Shown: one piece after another, positions 21,451 through 31,112 of the stretch
Layout: each line of letters opens with the position of its first letter
Numbering within the stretch: the first letter of the stretch is position 1
Source of the DNA: Cyanobium sp. FGCU6
Lineage (GTDB): Bacteria > Cyanobacteriota > Cyanobacteriia > PCC-6307 > Cyanobiaceae
DNA: 64,000 bases
Assembly (NCBI GenBank): GCA_024958655.1
Contig: JANWUR010000001.1
Span: forward strand, 1-64,000
Direction of reading: 5' to 3'
The notes under the pieces: model-generated
The model's database searches: none
Told to the model about the DNA's origin: nothing
What the model saw: only the letters and a program-made list of their open reading frames with translations
Program-made: the position numbers and the translations under genes

Positions 21451-21759
21451 TCAGCGCACGTCGGGGCAGTGAAGGCCGATCACGTAGGTGGCCAGAACCT
21501 CGGCATCCATCGGGCTCAGCCCCTGGCTTTCGGCCACCCGGGCGATCGAGGCCTTGGAGGTGGCGGATTGGCCCTCGGCATTGAGAGCCTTGAACTGGCG
21601 GCAGAGCTGCCTGGCCAGCTCGGGGTTCTGTTTCACCGATTCGAGCAGAGCCGAGGCTGCGCTCGCCGCTGACGGTTCGATCGGCGCGGTGATGATGCCC
21701 CAGGCCACACCTGCGGCCAGGGCCAGCGGAAGGGAGCGCAGGAGGGAGGAACGGGCCAT
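21451..21759 (-). CDS. Small secreted protein, unknown
   Basis: 102 aa from the ATG at 21759. Signal peptide SLLRSLPLALAAGVAWGIITAP, then a helical mature part with two Cys (LARQLCRQF and VIGLHCPDVR) that could form a disulfide in an oxidising compartment. I recall similar short proteins from marine Synechococcus but no function. It ends 8 nt upstream of the CocE-like start, so the two are probably cotranscribed. Confidence 0.6.
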   Translation of the reverse strand: MARSSLLRSLPLALAAGVAWGIITAPIEPSAASAASALLESVKQNPELARQLCRQFKALNAEGQSATSKASIARVAESQGLSPMDAEVLATYVIGLHCPDVR

Positions 21760-21821
21760 GACGGCCGGACAGGTTGTATCCATTCCAGGGATCGGGCGGC
21801 GGCGGGGAGGTTCGGTCGGGG

Positions 21822-22223
21822 TCAGTTCCAGGAGCGACCGGATCCGCTGCGGGCGCGCTGGATCCACTCCAGCAGGCGGGGCAGGGGTACCGGGGCGAGG
21901 GCGGACCCAGCGAGGCTGCGTTGCAGGCGTCCCAGCTGGCGATGGACCGCCTGGGGATCGCAGCGGGCCAGTCCCCGCCGGTCGGCGATGCCGGCGTGCA
22001 GCAGCAGCGCAGCCTCCTCGGGCGCCAGGTTGAGGTCGGCCATCAGCCGGGCCTGACCGCGCAGCCGCAGCAGCCGGGCCTCGCTGCAGCGGCCATCGGC
22101 GGCCAGTTCCCGCAGCATCGGGTCCGCCATGGCCGCCACCGCCTCCCAGTCGTGGAGGCCTCGGCGGCTGAGCACGCGCTCCTCGCTGCGGAAGTGGGGG
22201 GGGAGCCAGCCGGAGCGGGACAA
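21822..22223 (-). CDS. DUF4332-like helix-hairpin-helix protein
   Basis: 133 aa. The stretch LRLRGQARLMADLNLAPEEAALLLHAGIADRRGLARCDPQAVHRQL looks like the repeated helix-hairpin-helix elements of DUF4332 proteins, which resemble DNA-binding HhH folds. Basic overall, no signal peptide. Lies between ycf51 and the small secreted protein on the same strand. Role unknown. Confidence 0.55.
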   Translation of the reverse strand: MSRSGWLPPHFRSEERVLSRRGLHDWEAVAAMADPMLRELAADGRCSEARLLRLRGQARLMADLNLAPEEAALLLHAGIADRRGLARCDPQAVHRQLGRLQRSLAGSALAPVPLPRLLEWIQRARSGSGRSWN

Positions 22224-22250
22224 GGGTCGAAGGGTGGAGACAGGACGCGG

Positions 22251-22724
22251 TCAGGGCGTGGCCACCACCGCGCCGGTGGCGAAATCACGACTGACTTCCC
22301 CGAGAACGACAGGCCTGGAGGCATCCCCTGTCGCGGGTTCGAGGCGGCGGAGCCGCACGCGCACCTGACCACCGGCGCTGCTGCGGCCACTGCCCCGCAG
22401 GTTGCGGGCCACCTGCTCGAGGGTCGGGGCGATCGCCTCGACTGGCAGGCCTTCCGGCGCGGCCGCCACCACCAGGTCGGCGCCGTTGTCGTAGACCACC
22501 GGCACCGTCATCGCGCCTGGCACCGAGACCCTGGGGGTGTAGCTGACCGCGAACGCCAGGCAGGAGAGGGCCAGAAGCGCCGTGAAGCTGGTGATGCCCA
22601 CCAGGCGGAAGCGGATCCCCCAGCGGGCCAGGAAGCCGGCGCCGGTGAGCAGGGCCAGCACGCCGCTGGCCGCCCCAAGCCACTCGCCGGCCACGAACAG
22701 GATCGGATCGGCGGCCATGGCCAT
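22251..22724 (-). CDS. ycf51: Ycf51 family protein
   Basis: 157 aa from the ATG at 22724. Two membrane helices (about 5-30 and 35-60: GVLALLTGAGFLARW and SFTALLALSCLAFAVSY) with RWGIRFRLVGITSF between them are followed by a soluble domain containing VPGAMTVPVVYDNGADLVV. This matches the Ycf51 pattern conserved in cyanobacteria and some red-lineage plastids. Function unknown. Divergent from the TamB-like gene with 67 bp between starts. The upstream in-frame extension to 22883 lies in the TamB-like gene and is not needed. Confidence 0.82.
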   Translation of the reverse strand: MAMAADPILFVAGEWLGAASGVLALLTGAGFLARWGIRFRLVGITSFTALLALSCLAFAVSYTPRVSVPGAMTVPVVYDNGADLVVAAAPEGLPVEAIAPTLEQVARNLRGSGRSSAGGQVRVRLRRLEPATGDASRPVVLGEVSRDFATGAVVATP

Positions 22725-22791
22725 GGGGGCTGGGTAACAGGGGACATGCTCCTTATATTGCGGCCGACCCGGGCGGTGACGGTCCAGACGG

Positions 22792-25700
22792 ATGGGCTTG
22801 CTGCCGGAGTCATGGTCTCCCCGGAGGCGTTTTCTGGTTGGGGGCGGGCTGGTTGCCGGCGCCACCGGCCTTGCCGCCGGCACGGTTCTGGTGCTGGCGT
22901 CCGACCGGCTGCTGCGGCTCGCCTACGAGCGCCTGCGGCCTCAGATCGAGCGGCAGGTGGGACGGGTGATGGGCCATCCCCTGCGACTCGGCCCCTACCG
23001 CGGCTTCGGTGCCGACGGACTGGTGGTGGGACCCAGTCGCTTTCTTGTCGGTGAACGCGATGCCTCCACCGCCAGCGTCGAAGAGGTGCGGGCCACGATT
23101 GATCCCATCACCAGCTGGCGCCTGCGCACGCTGGTGCTCGATCTGAGCTTCCGTGGCGCCCAGGTGGACCTGCGGCGCAACGATCGCGGCAGGTGGTGGG
23201 AGCTCGGGACGCTGCCGCCGGGCCCGGAACCCCCCCGGCTCGACCTCACCTTCCGCCTGCTGGAGCCTGCCGCCGTGCGGCTGCATGGCCTGGGGGCCGC
23301 CACGGCACCCTTCCCGCTCCAGGCCACGGGCGAAGCCCGTCTCCGGCCCCACGAGCGGGCGATCGATGCCGGTGCCCTCGTTCGGCTGCCGGGTCGGGAG
23401 GGTTCGCTCCGCTTCGACGGCCGCGGTCGCTGGCGCGAGCGCCGCTGGCGGGCCATGCTCACCCCCCGTGGCCTGCCGGTGGCGGCCTTCCAGCCCTTAT
23501 TGCCCCGGGTCGGTCCCTTCGGATCCCTCGCGAGCGGCCAGCTGGAGGGGCGGGCCGAGGGCCGCTTCGCCCTCGACCTCGTGCGCGGTCGCCCCTCCTG
23601 CAGCGGCAGCCTGCGGGTCCTCGGTGTGCGTTGGCGTCCCCGCAGCGGAGCTACGCCCCTGGGGGTGGACACCCTGCCGCTGCAGTGTCGGGGCCAGGAG
23701 CTGGCGGTGCCTTCCGCCGACTGGCGCTATGGCCCCTGGCGGGGCGTTGCCCGGGGGCAGGTGGCGAGCGACCGGAGCCTGGTGGCCAGGCTCGAGGCCC
23801 TGCCGCCGCCGGGTCATCCCCTCGGTGCCGCCCCCCTGGTCGCCCTGCTGCGGGGGGGCTGGTCGGCGGACGGCCTGCAGGTGCAGAGCCTCGACGGCAG
23901 GCTGGGCGGTTCCCGGGTGCAGCTGGCCGGCCGTCTGGGCTCCCGGCTCGATCTGCGCGGCGACTGGCGTTTCGACCCCCGCGATCTGCCTGCCACCGCC
24001 CGCCTGCCCTCCTGGCTGCAGCAGCCCCCTCTCAGCGGACCGATCCTGCTCAGCGGCACACCGGCGGATCCGGAGTTGCGGGTGAGCACCAGCGATGGCG
24101 GCTCCCTGCCCCTGCTGGGCGGACCCTGGCAGGCCGCTTTGCTCTGGCGTGACGGCATGCTCGAGCTGGAGCGCCTGCAGGCGCCCCGCTTCGCGGCGAG
24201 CGCCCGGCTGCCCCTGGCCTGGGTGGCCGGGCGGGGTCTGGTGAACGGGGAGCTCGAGGCCCGGCTCGCCCTGAGCCGCTTCCCGCTGGAGCGCCTGGGC
24301 CCGGCCCTGGGCACCAGCCTCCAGGGAAGTCTCGATGCCGAGGGACGGCTGGCCGGCCCCCTGAATGCCCTGCGCCCCGACCTGGCGCTGCGGGTGGAGC
24401 AGCCTGCCGCCGGCCCCCTGCGCCTGCAAGAGACCTGGGAGGGACGCTTCCTCGGCGACCCCCTGCTCGCCAGCGGTGGCGGAGGCCGTTTGAGTCTCAC
24501 CGCCCGCAGTCCTGCCCCCTCGGGCCATCTGGAGGCACGTTTCGATCCCCGCTGGCAGCCGGTGGCGGTGGCGCTCGACCGCGAGGGTGGTGAGCTCCGG
24601 CTGAATGGGCGTCCGGCGGCCTACCGCTGGCAGGCCCGCCGGTTCCCCCTGCGGGGGCTTGAGGTGCTGCTGGGCAAGCCCCGACGCTTCCGCCCCCTGG
24701 AGGGGCGTCTGGCGGGGGAGGGCACGATGAGCCTCCAGCCCCTGGCGTTCGCCGGTCGGGCGGAAGTCCGTGATCCCCTGCTGCTGGGCATCGCCGGTCG
24801 CCGGGTGGCCGCGACCATTCATTACCGCGATCGCGACTACCGCCTGAAGGGTGATGTCGAGACCCTGGCCGGGACTCGGATCGCTGCCGATCTCCACGGC
24901 CGTTGGGAGGGCCCCTTCCAGGCCCGTTTCCAGGGCCGCGGTCTGGACAACAGCCTGTTTCGCCAGCTGCTCGGCTCCCTGCCCTCCTGGCGTGGGGAGC
25001 CCCTGCCGCCGATGGGCCGGGCCCAGGATCTGGCGGGCCTGGTGATTGATACCTTCGGCGGCACCGTCGCCGGCCAGCTCCAGGCCCTTGATGCGGCCAG
25101 GGAGCAGCTGGCCGCCCACGATCGCGACCTGAGGGAGGCCGACCGTGGGCAGCGGCTGGCCCGCCTTCAGGCGCGCTTCGACGCCGATCTCAAGCTCACG
25201 GGACCGGATTTCGGTCGCGTCCAGGCCGAACTGGATGCCCGCGGCCATCTGTGGGAGCAGCAGGACGACCAGGATCAGGCCCTGTCCCTGGAGCCGATCG
25301 TGATCCGGCTGGAGGGTCCGCTGGGGGTTGGGTCCGGCAGCTTCGCCGTCTCGGGCCTGTCCCTGGCGCTGCTCACGCTGCTCACCCCCGTGCCTGAAAG
25401 TCTGCGGGGCAGCCTGGCCGCCCGGGGCCGGTACCGCCTCGGGGGCCGCCGTCCTCAGCTGGCGATGGATCTGGCCCTCGAACAGGCCAGCCTTGGTCGC
25501 CACCGTCTTGTGCTCGAACGGGGTCGGGTGGAGCTGCAGGGCGAAGGCCTGGCCGTCGATCTGGCGCTGCGGGGAGGGGATGCCTTCAACAGCGTCGATC
25601 TTGCCGGCACCCTGCCCCTCGATCGACGGCGTGACGGACTGGAACTGCGCCTGGCCAGCCGCGGCGATGGGCTGCGCTTCCTCACCGACCTCACCGGCCA

Positions 25701-27180
25701 GGCGGTGGAGTGGCGCAAGGGCAGCGCCGACCTGCAGCTGCTGGTGCGCGGCAGCGTGGTGGATCCGATCGCCAACGGCTTCCTGCGCCTGCGGGGCGGT
25801 GAGTGCCGCTTCATCGGGCAGACCCTGCAGGGCATCGAAGCCACCGTGCTGTTCGACTTCGAGCAGATGCTGGTGCAGGAGCTCAAGGCCCGGGTGGGCC
25901 GCGGCGGGCGGATCAGCGGCCAGGGAAGGATCGGACTGGTGCGCCCCCTTTCCCCGGACCAGACCCTGGCCGTGGTGCTGCGGGACGTGCCCTTCGTGCT
26001 CCCCCGGATCAAGGCCATGGGAGACGGTCGCATCAGCTTCGGCGGCAGCCTGCGCTCGCCGGAGATGGGCGGGGAGCTGGCGATCAGCCGCGGCGACATC
26101 GATGCCCAGCCCGGCCAGCTGGCGCGCCCGCCTGCCGGCAGCGCCCCTGGGTCGGACCAGGCGGTGAAGCCGGTGAGCATGAACCAGCTGCTGGAGAGCA
26201 ACTGGGATTTCCGCGAGCCGCTGGTGCTGATGGGCCCGGACGTGGAATCCCCCGCTGCTGAGTCCCTGCGCCAGGCCATTCCCCGGGTTCCCTGGCTGGC
26301 CTTCGAGGGCATGCGCCTCACCTTCGGCCCCGACCTGCGGGTGGTGCTGCCGAGGGTGGCCAACTTCCGCATCGGCGGCGCCCTGCGGATCGGCGGCCGG
26401 CTGGATTCGAGCCTGCAGGCCTCGGGGGTGGTGCGGCTGCTGGGCGGCCGGCTGAACCTGTTCACCACCAGTTTCAGCCTCGATCCCGATGCGCCCAACG
26501 TGGCGATCTTCACCCCCTCCCTCGGCCTGGTGCCCTATCTCGACATCGCCATGCGCACCCGGGTCTCCGACAGCCTGCGGGTGGGCGGCAACGGCGGCGC
26601 CGAGGGCGCCGACCCCGCCACCCTCAACGCTTTGGAGTCGATGCAGGGGCTCTCGGCCTTCAACCCCCTCAAGCTGATCCTGGTGACGGTGAGCGTGAGC
26701 GGCCCGGCGGATCGGATCGCCGAGAACATCAGCCTGCGCAGCAGCCCGCCCCTGCCGGAGTCGCGGCTGGTGGCCCTGATCGGCGGCAACTCCCTGGCCG
26801 GCCTCAGCGGCGGAGCCGCCGGCACCGCCCTGGCCACGGTGGTGGGCCAGTCGCTGCTCTCGCCTCTGCTGGGCACCCTGAGCGACGCCTTCGGCCGCCG
26901 CGTCAGCCTCGCCCTTTACCCCACCTACGTGAGCCCGGAGGTCAGCAGTGAGAGGGAGATCCGCTCCCGCCGGCTGCCGCCCCAGCTGGTGTTCGGCTCG
27001 GAGATCGGCCTCGACATCAGCGACCGCCTGAATCTCTCGGTGCTGGCGGCTCCGAACCGCTCCGATATCCCGCCCCAGATCAACCTGAAGTACAAGGCCT
27101 CGGAATCGTTCAACCTGGAAGGCTCCGTGGACTCCCAGGGGGCCTGGCAGGGCCTGCTGCAGGTGTTCTTCCGCTTCTGA
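22792..27180 (+). CDS. TamB-like translocation and assembly module / DUF490 protein
   Basis: 1462 aa. A single N-terminal membrane anchor (FLVGGGLVAGATGLAAGTVLVLA, about 14-36) is followed by a very long beta-rich, repetitive body typical of AsmA/TamB proteins, and by the C-terminal DUF490 domain (about 1100-1462) ending LKYKASESFNLEGSVDSQG and a final aromatic FFRF. Such proteins span the periplasm as a hydrophobic groove and are linked to phospholipid transport or outer-membrane protein assembly; plastid TIC236 belongs to the same group. Gly, Arg and Leu are abundant because of GC bias. The gene is followed after 8 bp by the ROK kinase. Confidence 0.9.
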   Translation: MGLLPESWSPRRRFLVGGGLVAGATGLAAGTVLVLASDRLLRLAYERLRPQIERQVGRVMGHPLRLGPYRGFGADGLVVGPSRFLVGERDASTASVEEVRATIDPITSWRLRTLVLDLSFRGAQVDLRRNDRGRWWELGTLPPGPEPPRLDLTFRLLEPAAVRLHGLGAATAPFPLQATGEARLRPHERAIDAGALVRLPGREGSLRFDGRGRWRERRWRAMLTPRGLPVAAFQPLLPRVGPFGSLASGQLEGRAEGRFALDLVRGRPSCSGSLRVLGVRWRPRSGATPLGVDTLPLQCRGQELAVPSADWRYGPWRGVARGQVASDRSLVARLEALPPPGHPLGAAPLVALLRGGWSADGLQVQSLDGRLGGSRVQLAGRLGSRLDLRGDWRFDPRDLPATARLPSWLQQPPLSGPILLSGTPADPELRVSTSDGGSLPLLGGPWQAALLWRDGMLELERLQAPRFAASARLPLAWVAGRGLVNGELEARLALSRFPLERLGPALGTSLQGSLDAEGRLAGPLNALRPDLALRVEQPAAGPLRLQETWEGRFLGDPLLASGGGGRLSLTARSPAPSGHLEARFDPRWQPVAVALDREGGELRLNGRPAAYRWQARRFPLRGLEVLLGKPRRFRPLEGRLAGEGTMSLQPLAFAGRAEVRDPLLLGIAGRRVAATIHYRDRDYRLKGDVETLAGTRIAADLHGRWEGPFQARFQGRGLDNSLFRQLLGSLPSWRGEPLPPMGRAQDLAGLVIDTFGGTVAGQLQALDAAREQLAAHDRDLREADRGQRLARLQARFDADLKLTGPDFGRVQAELDARGHLWEQQDDQDQALSLEPIVIRLEGPLGVGSGSFAVSGLSLALLTLLTPVPESLRGSLAARGRYRLGGRRPQLAMDLALEQASLGRHRLVLERGRVELQGEGLAVDLALRGGDAFNSVDLAGTLPLDRRRDGLELRLASRGDGLRFLTDLTGQAVEWRKGSADLQLLVRGSVVDPIANGFLRLRGGECRFIGQTLQGIEATVLFDFEQMLVQELKARVGRGGRISGQGRIGLVRPLSPDQTLAVVLRDVPFVLPRIKAMGDGRISFGGSLRSPEMGGELAISRGDIDAQPGQLARPPAGSAPGSDQAVKPVSMNQLLESNWDFREPLVLMGPDVESPAAESLRQAIPRVPWLAFEGMRLTFGPDLRVVLPRVANFRIGGALRIGGRLDSSLQASGVVRLLGGRLNLFTTSFSLDPDAPNVAIFTPSLGLVPYLDIAMRTRVSDSLRVGGNGGAEGADPATLNALESMQGLSAFNPLKLILVTVSVSGPADRIAENISLRSSPPLPESRLVALIGGNSLAGLSGGAAGTALATVVGQSLLSPLLGTLSDAFGRRVSLALYPTYVSPEVSSEREIRSRRLPPQLVFGSEIGLDISDRLNLSVLAAPNRSDIPPQINLKYKASESFNLEGSVDSQGAWQGLLQVFFRF

Positions 27181-27188
27181 TCGCCGTC

Positions 27189-28109
27189 TTGTCCCTGTCC
27201 GCTTCCCACCACGTGCCCGGGTCCGCCCGCGAACTGATCGGCGTGGATCTCGGCGGCACCGCCATCAAGCTGCTGCGCTGCACCACCGAGGGCGAAAGCC
27301 TGGCGGAGCTGGAGGTGCCCACGCCCCGGCCGGCGGTGCCTGGCGCAGTGACGATGGCGCTGGTGGAGGCGATTGAGCGCCTCGATCCCGAGCGCCGGGC
27401 CGACCGGATCGGCATCGGCCATCCGGGGCCGGCCGACCGGGCGGGCAGGGTGGCCCGCATCGCCATCAACCTGCCGGGCTGGCGGGAGGTGCCCTTGGCC
27501 GACTGGCTCGAGCCCCAGCTGGACCGGCCGGTCACCTGCGAGAACGACGGCAACTGCGCCGCCCTGGGTGAGGCCTGGCTCGGTGCAGCCCAGGGCGTCG
27601 ACGACGTGCTGCTGCTCACCCTCGGCACCGGCGTGGGCGGGGCCGTGCTGCTCGGCGGGCGGCTGTTCCGCGGCCACGGCGGTGCCGCCGCCGAGCCCGG
27701 TCTGATCGGGGTCGATCCAGACGGTCCGCCCTGCAACAGCGGCAACCGGGGGTCGCTGGAGTCGTACTGCAGCCTTGCGGGGCTGGCCCGGCTGAGCCCG
27801 CTGGATCCGCGGGAGCTGCTGCGGCGGGCCAACGCCGGCGATGCCGAAGCCCTGGCGATCTGGGGGGCTTATGGGCAGCGGCTGGGGGTGGGCCTGAGCT
27901 CGCTGCTGTACCTGTTCACGCCCCGGCTGGTGCTGATCGGAGGCGGCCTGAGCGCTGCCACGCACCACTTCCTGCCGGCGGCCTGGGAGGAAGTGGAGCG
28001 CCGGGTTCTGGCGGTGAGCAGGGAGGGTCTGGAGATCCGCCGCGGTGAGCTGGGCAACGGCGCCGGCCGGTTGGGCGCGGCCTGGCTGGCCCGGGACCGC
28101 TTGGGATGA
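27189..28109 (+). CDS. ROK-family sugar kinase (glucokinase-like)
   Basis: 306 aa with a TTG start. ATP-binding motif [10 protein letters not shown], sugar-binding and catalytic END in [12 protein letters not shown], and adenosine motif LTLGTGVGG are all present. The ROK zinc motif, normally CxCGxxGC, is changed to CNSGNRGS here, so only the first cysteine remains and zinc binding is unlikely. It probably phosphorylates glucose or another hexose in the cytoplasm. It sits 8 bp after the TamB-like gene and just before proA. A second, non-ROK glucokinase is at 37833. Confidence 0.83.
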   Translation: MSLSASHHVPGSARELIGVDLGGTAIKLLRCTTEGESLAELEVPTPRPAVPGAVTMALVEAIERLDPERRADRIGIGHPGPADRAGRVARIAINLPGWREVPLADWLEPQLDRPVTCENDGNCAALGEAWLGAAQGVDDVLLLTLGTGVGGAVLLGGRLFRGHGGAAAEPGLIGVDPDGPPCNSGNRGSLESYCSLAGLARLSPLDPRELLRRANAGDAEALAIWGAYGQRLGVGLSSLLYLFTPRLVLIGGGLSAATHHFLPAAWEEVERRVLAVSREGLEIRRGELGNGAGRLGAAWLARDRLG

Positions 28110-28116
28110 TGGAGCC

Positions 28117-29448
28117 ATGACCCAGACCCTTCCCTCCGCCGCCGCGGCGGTTCCGGATCCCAGCCCCGATCTCCTGGCCCGGGCGGCCGCCGTACGCCGC
28201 GCCGCCATGGCCCTCGGCCAGTGCGGCGACGATGCGCGCCGGGGTGCCGTGCGGGCGATGGCCGACGCGCTGGAGCGCGCCACCCCGCGGATCGAAGCCG
28301 CCAACCGGGAGGACCTGGAGGCCGCCACCGCCGCCGGCCTGGCCCCGTCGCTGGTGGCGCGCCTCAGGCTGGATGGCCCCAAGCTGGCCGCCGCCATCGA
28401 GGGGGTGCGCCAGGTGGCGGAGCTGGCCGATCCGCTCGGCCGGCGCCTGCTGCATACCGAGCTCGACGAAGGCCTGGTGCTCGAGCGGATCACCGTGCCC
28501 CTGGGGGTGCTGGGGGTGATCTTCGAGGCCCGCCCCGATGCCGTGATGCAGATCGCCTCCCTGGCGGTGCGCTCCGGCAACGGCGCCCTGCTCAAGGGAG
28601 GCCGGGAGGCGGTGCGCAGCTGCGCCGCCATCCACCAGGCCCTGCGCGAGGGGCTCGCCGGCACGGCGGTGGAGCCCCAGGTGCTGGAGCTGCTCACCAG
28701 CCGGGAGGAGAGCCTGGGGTTGCTGAAGCTCGACGGGCTGGTGGATCTGATCATCCCCCGCGGCTCGAACGAGCTGGTGCGCTTCATCCAGGACCACACC
28801 CGCATCCCGGTTCTGGGCCATGCCGACGGCATCTGCCATCTCTACGTGGATGCGGCGGCCGATCCGCCGCAGGCTCTGCGGCTGGCGATCGACAGCAAGA
28901 CCCAGTACCCGGCCGCCTGCAACGCCATCGAGACCCTGCTGGTGCACAAGGCCATCGCCCCCGCCTTCCTGGCGGCGGCCGTGCCGGCCTTCGCCGCCGC
29001 CGGTGTGGAGCTGCGGGGCGATCCGGCTGCCCGGGCCCTCGGGGTGGCGGCCGCGGCCGGAGAGGCCGACTGGAGCACCGAGTACTCCGACCTGATCCTG
29101 AGCGTGAAGGTGGTGGAGGATCTGGCGGAGGCCCTGGCCCACATCGCCCGCTACGGCTCCCGCCATACCGATGCCATCGCCACCGCCGACCCGGCGGCCG
29201 CCGATCGCTTCCTGGCGGCGGTGGACAGCGCCGGCGTGTACTGGAACGCCTCCACGCGTTTCGCTGATGGCTTCCGCTACGGCTTCGGCGCCGAGGTGGG
29301 CATCAGCACCCAGACCCTGCCGCCGCGCGGTCCGGTGGGACTGGAGGGGCTCGTCACCTACCGCTACCGCCTGCGGGGCGAGGGGCACATCGCCGCCGAC
29401 TACGCCAGCAGTGCCAGGCGTTTCACGCACCGCTCCCTGCCGCTGTGA
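28117..29448 (+). CDS. proA: Gamma-glutamyl phosphate reductase
   Basis: 443 aa from the ATG at 28117. It reduces gamma-glutamyl phosphate with NADPH in proline synthesis. Aldehyde dehydrogenase-type fold with [38 protein letters not shown] and the catalytic cysteine in [14 protein letters not shown], all characteristic of ProA. Full length. Its stop overlaps the folB start (GTGA), so folB is probably coupled to it. proB is not in the window. Confidence 0.96.
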   Translation: MTQTLPSAAAAVPDPSPDLLARAAAVRRAAMALGQCGDDARRGAVRAMADALERATPRIEAANREDLEAATAAGLAPSLVARLRLDGPKLAAAIEGVRQVAELADPLGRRLLHTELDEGLVLERITVPLGVLGVIFEARPDAVMQIASLAVRSGNGALLKGGREAVRSCAAIHQALREGLAGTAVEPQVLELLTSREESLGLLKLDGLVDLIIPRGSNELVRFIQDHTRIPVLGHADGICHLYVDAAADPPQALRLAIDSKTQYPAACNAIETLLVHKAIAPAFLAAAVPAFAAAGVELRGDPAARALGVAAAAGEADWSTEYSDLILSVKVVEDLAEALAHIARYGSRHTDAIATADPAAADRFLAAVDSAGVYWNASTRFADGFRYGFGAEVGISTQTLPPRGPVGLEGLVTYRYRLRGEGHIAADYASSARRFTHRSLPL

Positions 29449-29816
29449 CCCCCTCGCCTGAGCAGGTGCTGGTGCGGGGTCTGCGGCTGTGGGCCCATGT
29501 CGGCGTGTTCGAGCACGAGCGGCGCGACGGCCAGTGGTTCGAGCTCTCCTACCGCCTGGGGGCGGATCTCTCCGCTCCCGCCCGCGACGATGACCTGGCG
29601 GCCGGCCTCAACTACGCCACCGGCGTGGCGGCACTGCAGCGCCAGGCCCGCTCGCTCTGCTGCCATACCCTTGAGCGCTACGCCGAGCAGATCCTCGACT
29701 GCCTCGAGCGCTGCTACGGACCGGTGCCGATCGAGCTGGAACTGATCAAGTGCGCCGCCCCGATCCCTGGCTTCACCGGCGCGGTGGGGGTGGTGCGCCG
29801 GCGGCGCTGGGCCTGA
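29445..29816 (+). CDS. folB: Dihydroneopterin aldolase
   Basis: 123 aa from a GTG overlapping the proA stop. It cleaves dihydroneopterin to 6-hydroxymethyl-dihydropterin in folate synthesis. Seen: [16 protein letters not shown] with a conserved Glu, LNYATG (Tyr57), [10 protein letters not shown] and the C-terminal [18 protein letters not shown] with the catalytic Lys102. Length normal. Overlaps of this kind usually mean shared translation with the upstream gene. Confidence 0.92.
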   Translation: MTPSPEQVLVRGLRLWAHVGVFEHERRDGQWFELSYRLGADLSAPARDDDLAAGLNYATGVAALQRQARSLCCHTLERYAEQILDCLERCYGPVPIELELIKCAAPIPGFTGAVGVVRRRRWA

Positions 29817-29817
29817 G

Positions 29818-30498
29818 ATGGGGACCCTCGCGCGGCTGGCTCAGGTGCTCTCGCGCCTTTCGATGCCGCTGCTGCTGCTTGCCGGCCATGCCGCCGCCGG
29901 GCTGTTCCTGGTGAACCTGGATCACGGCCTTGCTCAGATCGAGGAACCTGCCCTGCGCCGTTTTTCCCAGGGTGTGTATGGGCTGTTCAGCCTGCTGGTG
30001 GTGAACAACCCCCTGGTGCGGCCGCTGGTGGGGGTGGCCCTTGCCGTGGTGCTGTGGCGGAGCCTGCGCGCAAGGCCGCTGGCCTGGGCGATCGATGGGC
30101 TCGGCGTTCTGCTCTGCCTGCGCTGCGCCCTGCAGTTCGTGCTGCTGAATCTGCTGCTGCTGGCGCCCCTGCGCTCCGGCGGCCTGCTGCTGATCCAGCT
30201 GGTGCTGTTCCTGCCGGTGATCACCGTGGCCTTCGGCTGGCTGTACTGGCGGCTCGATACCGGTGCCCGCCGCCTGGGCCGCAACCATCTGCGCTTCGAG
30301 GAGCCGTCGGAGGAGGTGGGCGTGTTCGATTACCTGCTGCTGTCCGTGCGCAGCCTGCTGCAGCTCGAGCCGGCGGGGGCCATAGCCACCACTCGCCTGA
30401 TGAAGTCGCTGTTCGTGCTGCACGGGGTGGTGATGCTCAACCTGATCGCCCTCACCCTTTCCCGGGCGATCGGTCTGGCCACTGGAGGAACGGCATGA
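29818..30498 (+). CDS. Multi-pass membrane protein, possibly a degenerate ion-channel relative
   Basis: 226 aa with about five to six hydrophobic segments (AGLFLVNL, LVRPLVGVALAVVLW, LLCLRCALQFVLLNLLLL, LLLIQLVLFLPVITVAFGWLYW, LFVLHGVVMLNLIALTLS). Near the C-terminus FDYLLLSVRSLLQLEPAGAIATTRLMKS has the position and spacing of a K+-channel pore region but lacks TVGYG. It starts 1 bp after folB, and its stop overlaps the next gene's ATG (ATGA). I do not recognise a named family. Confidence 0.6.
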   Translation: MGTLARLAQVLSRLSMPLLLLAGHAAAGLFLVNLDHGLAQIEEPALRRFSQGVYGLFSLLVVNNPLVRPLVGVALAVVLWRSLRARPLAWAIDGLGVLLCLRCALQFVLLNLLLLAPLRSGGLLLIQLVLFLPVITVAFGWLYWRLDTGARRLGRNHLRFEEPSEEVGVFDYLLLSVRSLLQLEPAGAIATTRLMKSLFVLHGVVMLNLIALTLSRAIGLATGGTA

Positions 30499-31088
30499 AC
30501 ACTCCGCCGCTGGTGCTGGTGCACGGGTTGTTCGACACGCCGCGCATCTTCGACGGGCTCAAGCGGCGGCTGGCTGGTGGCCGCTGGCCCCTGCTGATCC
30601 CCCACCTTCCCCATGGCCTGGGCTGGGTGCCGCTGGAGGAGCTGGCCCAGTTGCTGGGGCAGCACATCGAGGCGGCCTTCGGGCCCGACCAGCCGGTGGA
30701 CGTGCTCGGCTTCTCCATGGGCGGCGTGATCGCCCGCACCTGGGTGCAGCTGGAGGGCGGGCACCGCCGCACCAGGCGGCTGACCACCGTGGCCAGTCCC
30801 CACCGGGGAACGCTGGCGGCGGTGCCCTGGCCCCGTGGCTGGTTGCCCGGCCTGGCGGACATGAAGCCTGGCAGCGGCCTGCTGCGCCGCCTCGATCAGG
30901 ACGTGGACGCCCTGCGGCCGGTGGAGTGCTGCAGCTTCTACTGCCCCACCGACCTCACCGTATTCCCGGGCTGGGAGGCGGTGCTGCCCTTCGGCCCCCG
31001 CCATCCCCTGCCGGTGTTCTGGCACAACCGGCTGATGGCAGAACCCGGCTCGCTTGATCCGGTGGCCGAGGAGCTGCTGCGCCCCTGA
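30495..31088 (+). CDS. Alpha/beta hydrolase, lipase-like
   Basis: 197 aa from the ATG that overlaps the membrane protein stop. The N-terminus has LVLVHGLFDTPRIF (oxyanion-hole HG), the nucleophile elbow GFSMGG is at about residues 74-79, and ASPHRGT follows as in triacylglycerol lipase-like enzymes. A late FWHNRLM could hold the catalytic His. Probably a soluble esterase or lipase. It is the last gene of the + strand run from 27189; the prlC-type gene converges 24 bp away. Confidence 0.8.
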   Translation: MNTPPLVLVHGLFDTPRIFDGLKRRLAGGRWPLLIPHLPHGLGWVPLEELAQLLGQHIEAAFGPDQPVDVLGFSMGGVIARTWVQLEGGHRRTRRLTTVASPHRGTLAAVPWPRGWLPGLADMKPGSGLLRRLDQDVDALRPVECCSFYCPTDLTVFPGWEAVLPFGPRHPLPVFWHNRLMAEPGSLDPVAEELLRP

Positions 31089-31112
31089 GCGGGGCGCCCA
31101 GGCCTGCAGATC

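Noticed and set aside
19535-21472. 645-codon + strand frame opposite the CocE-like hydrolase
   Set aside because: Low-complexity, no family features, fully covered by a recognised gene on the other strand.
23497-25503. 668-codon minus-strand frame inside the TamB-like gene
   Set aside because: Gln/Gly/Ala-rich shadow; TamB-like protein has anchor and DUF490 end.
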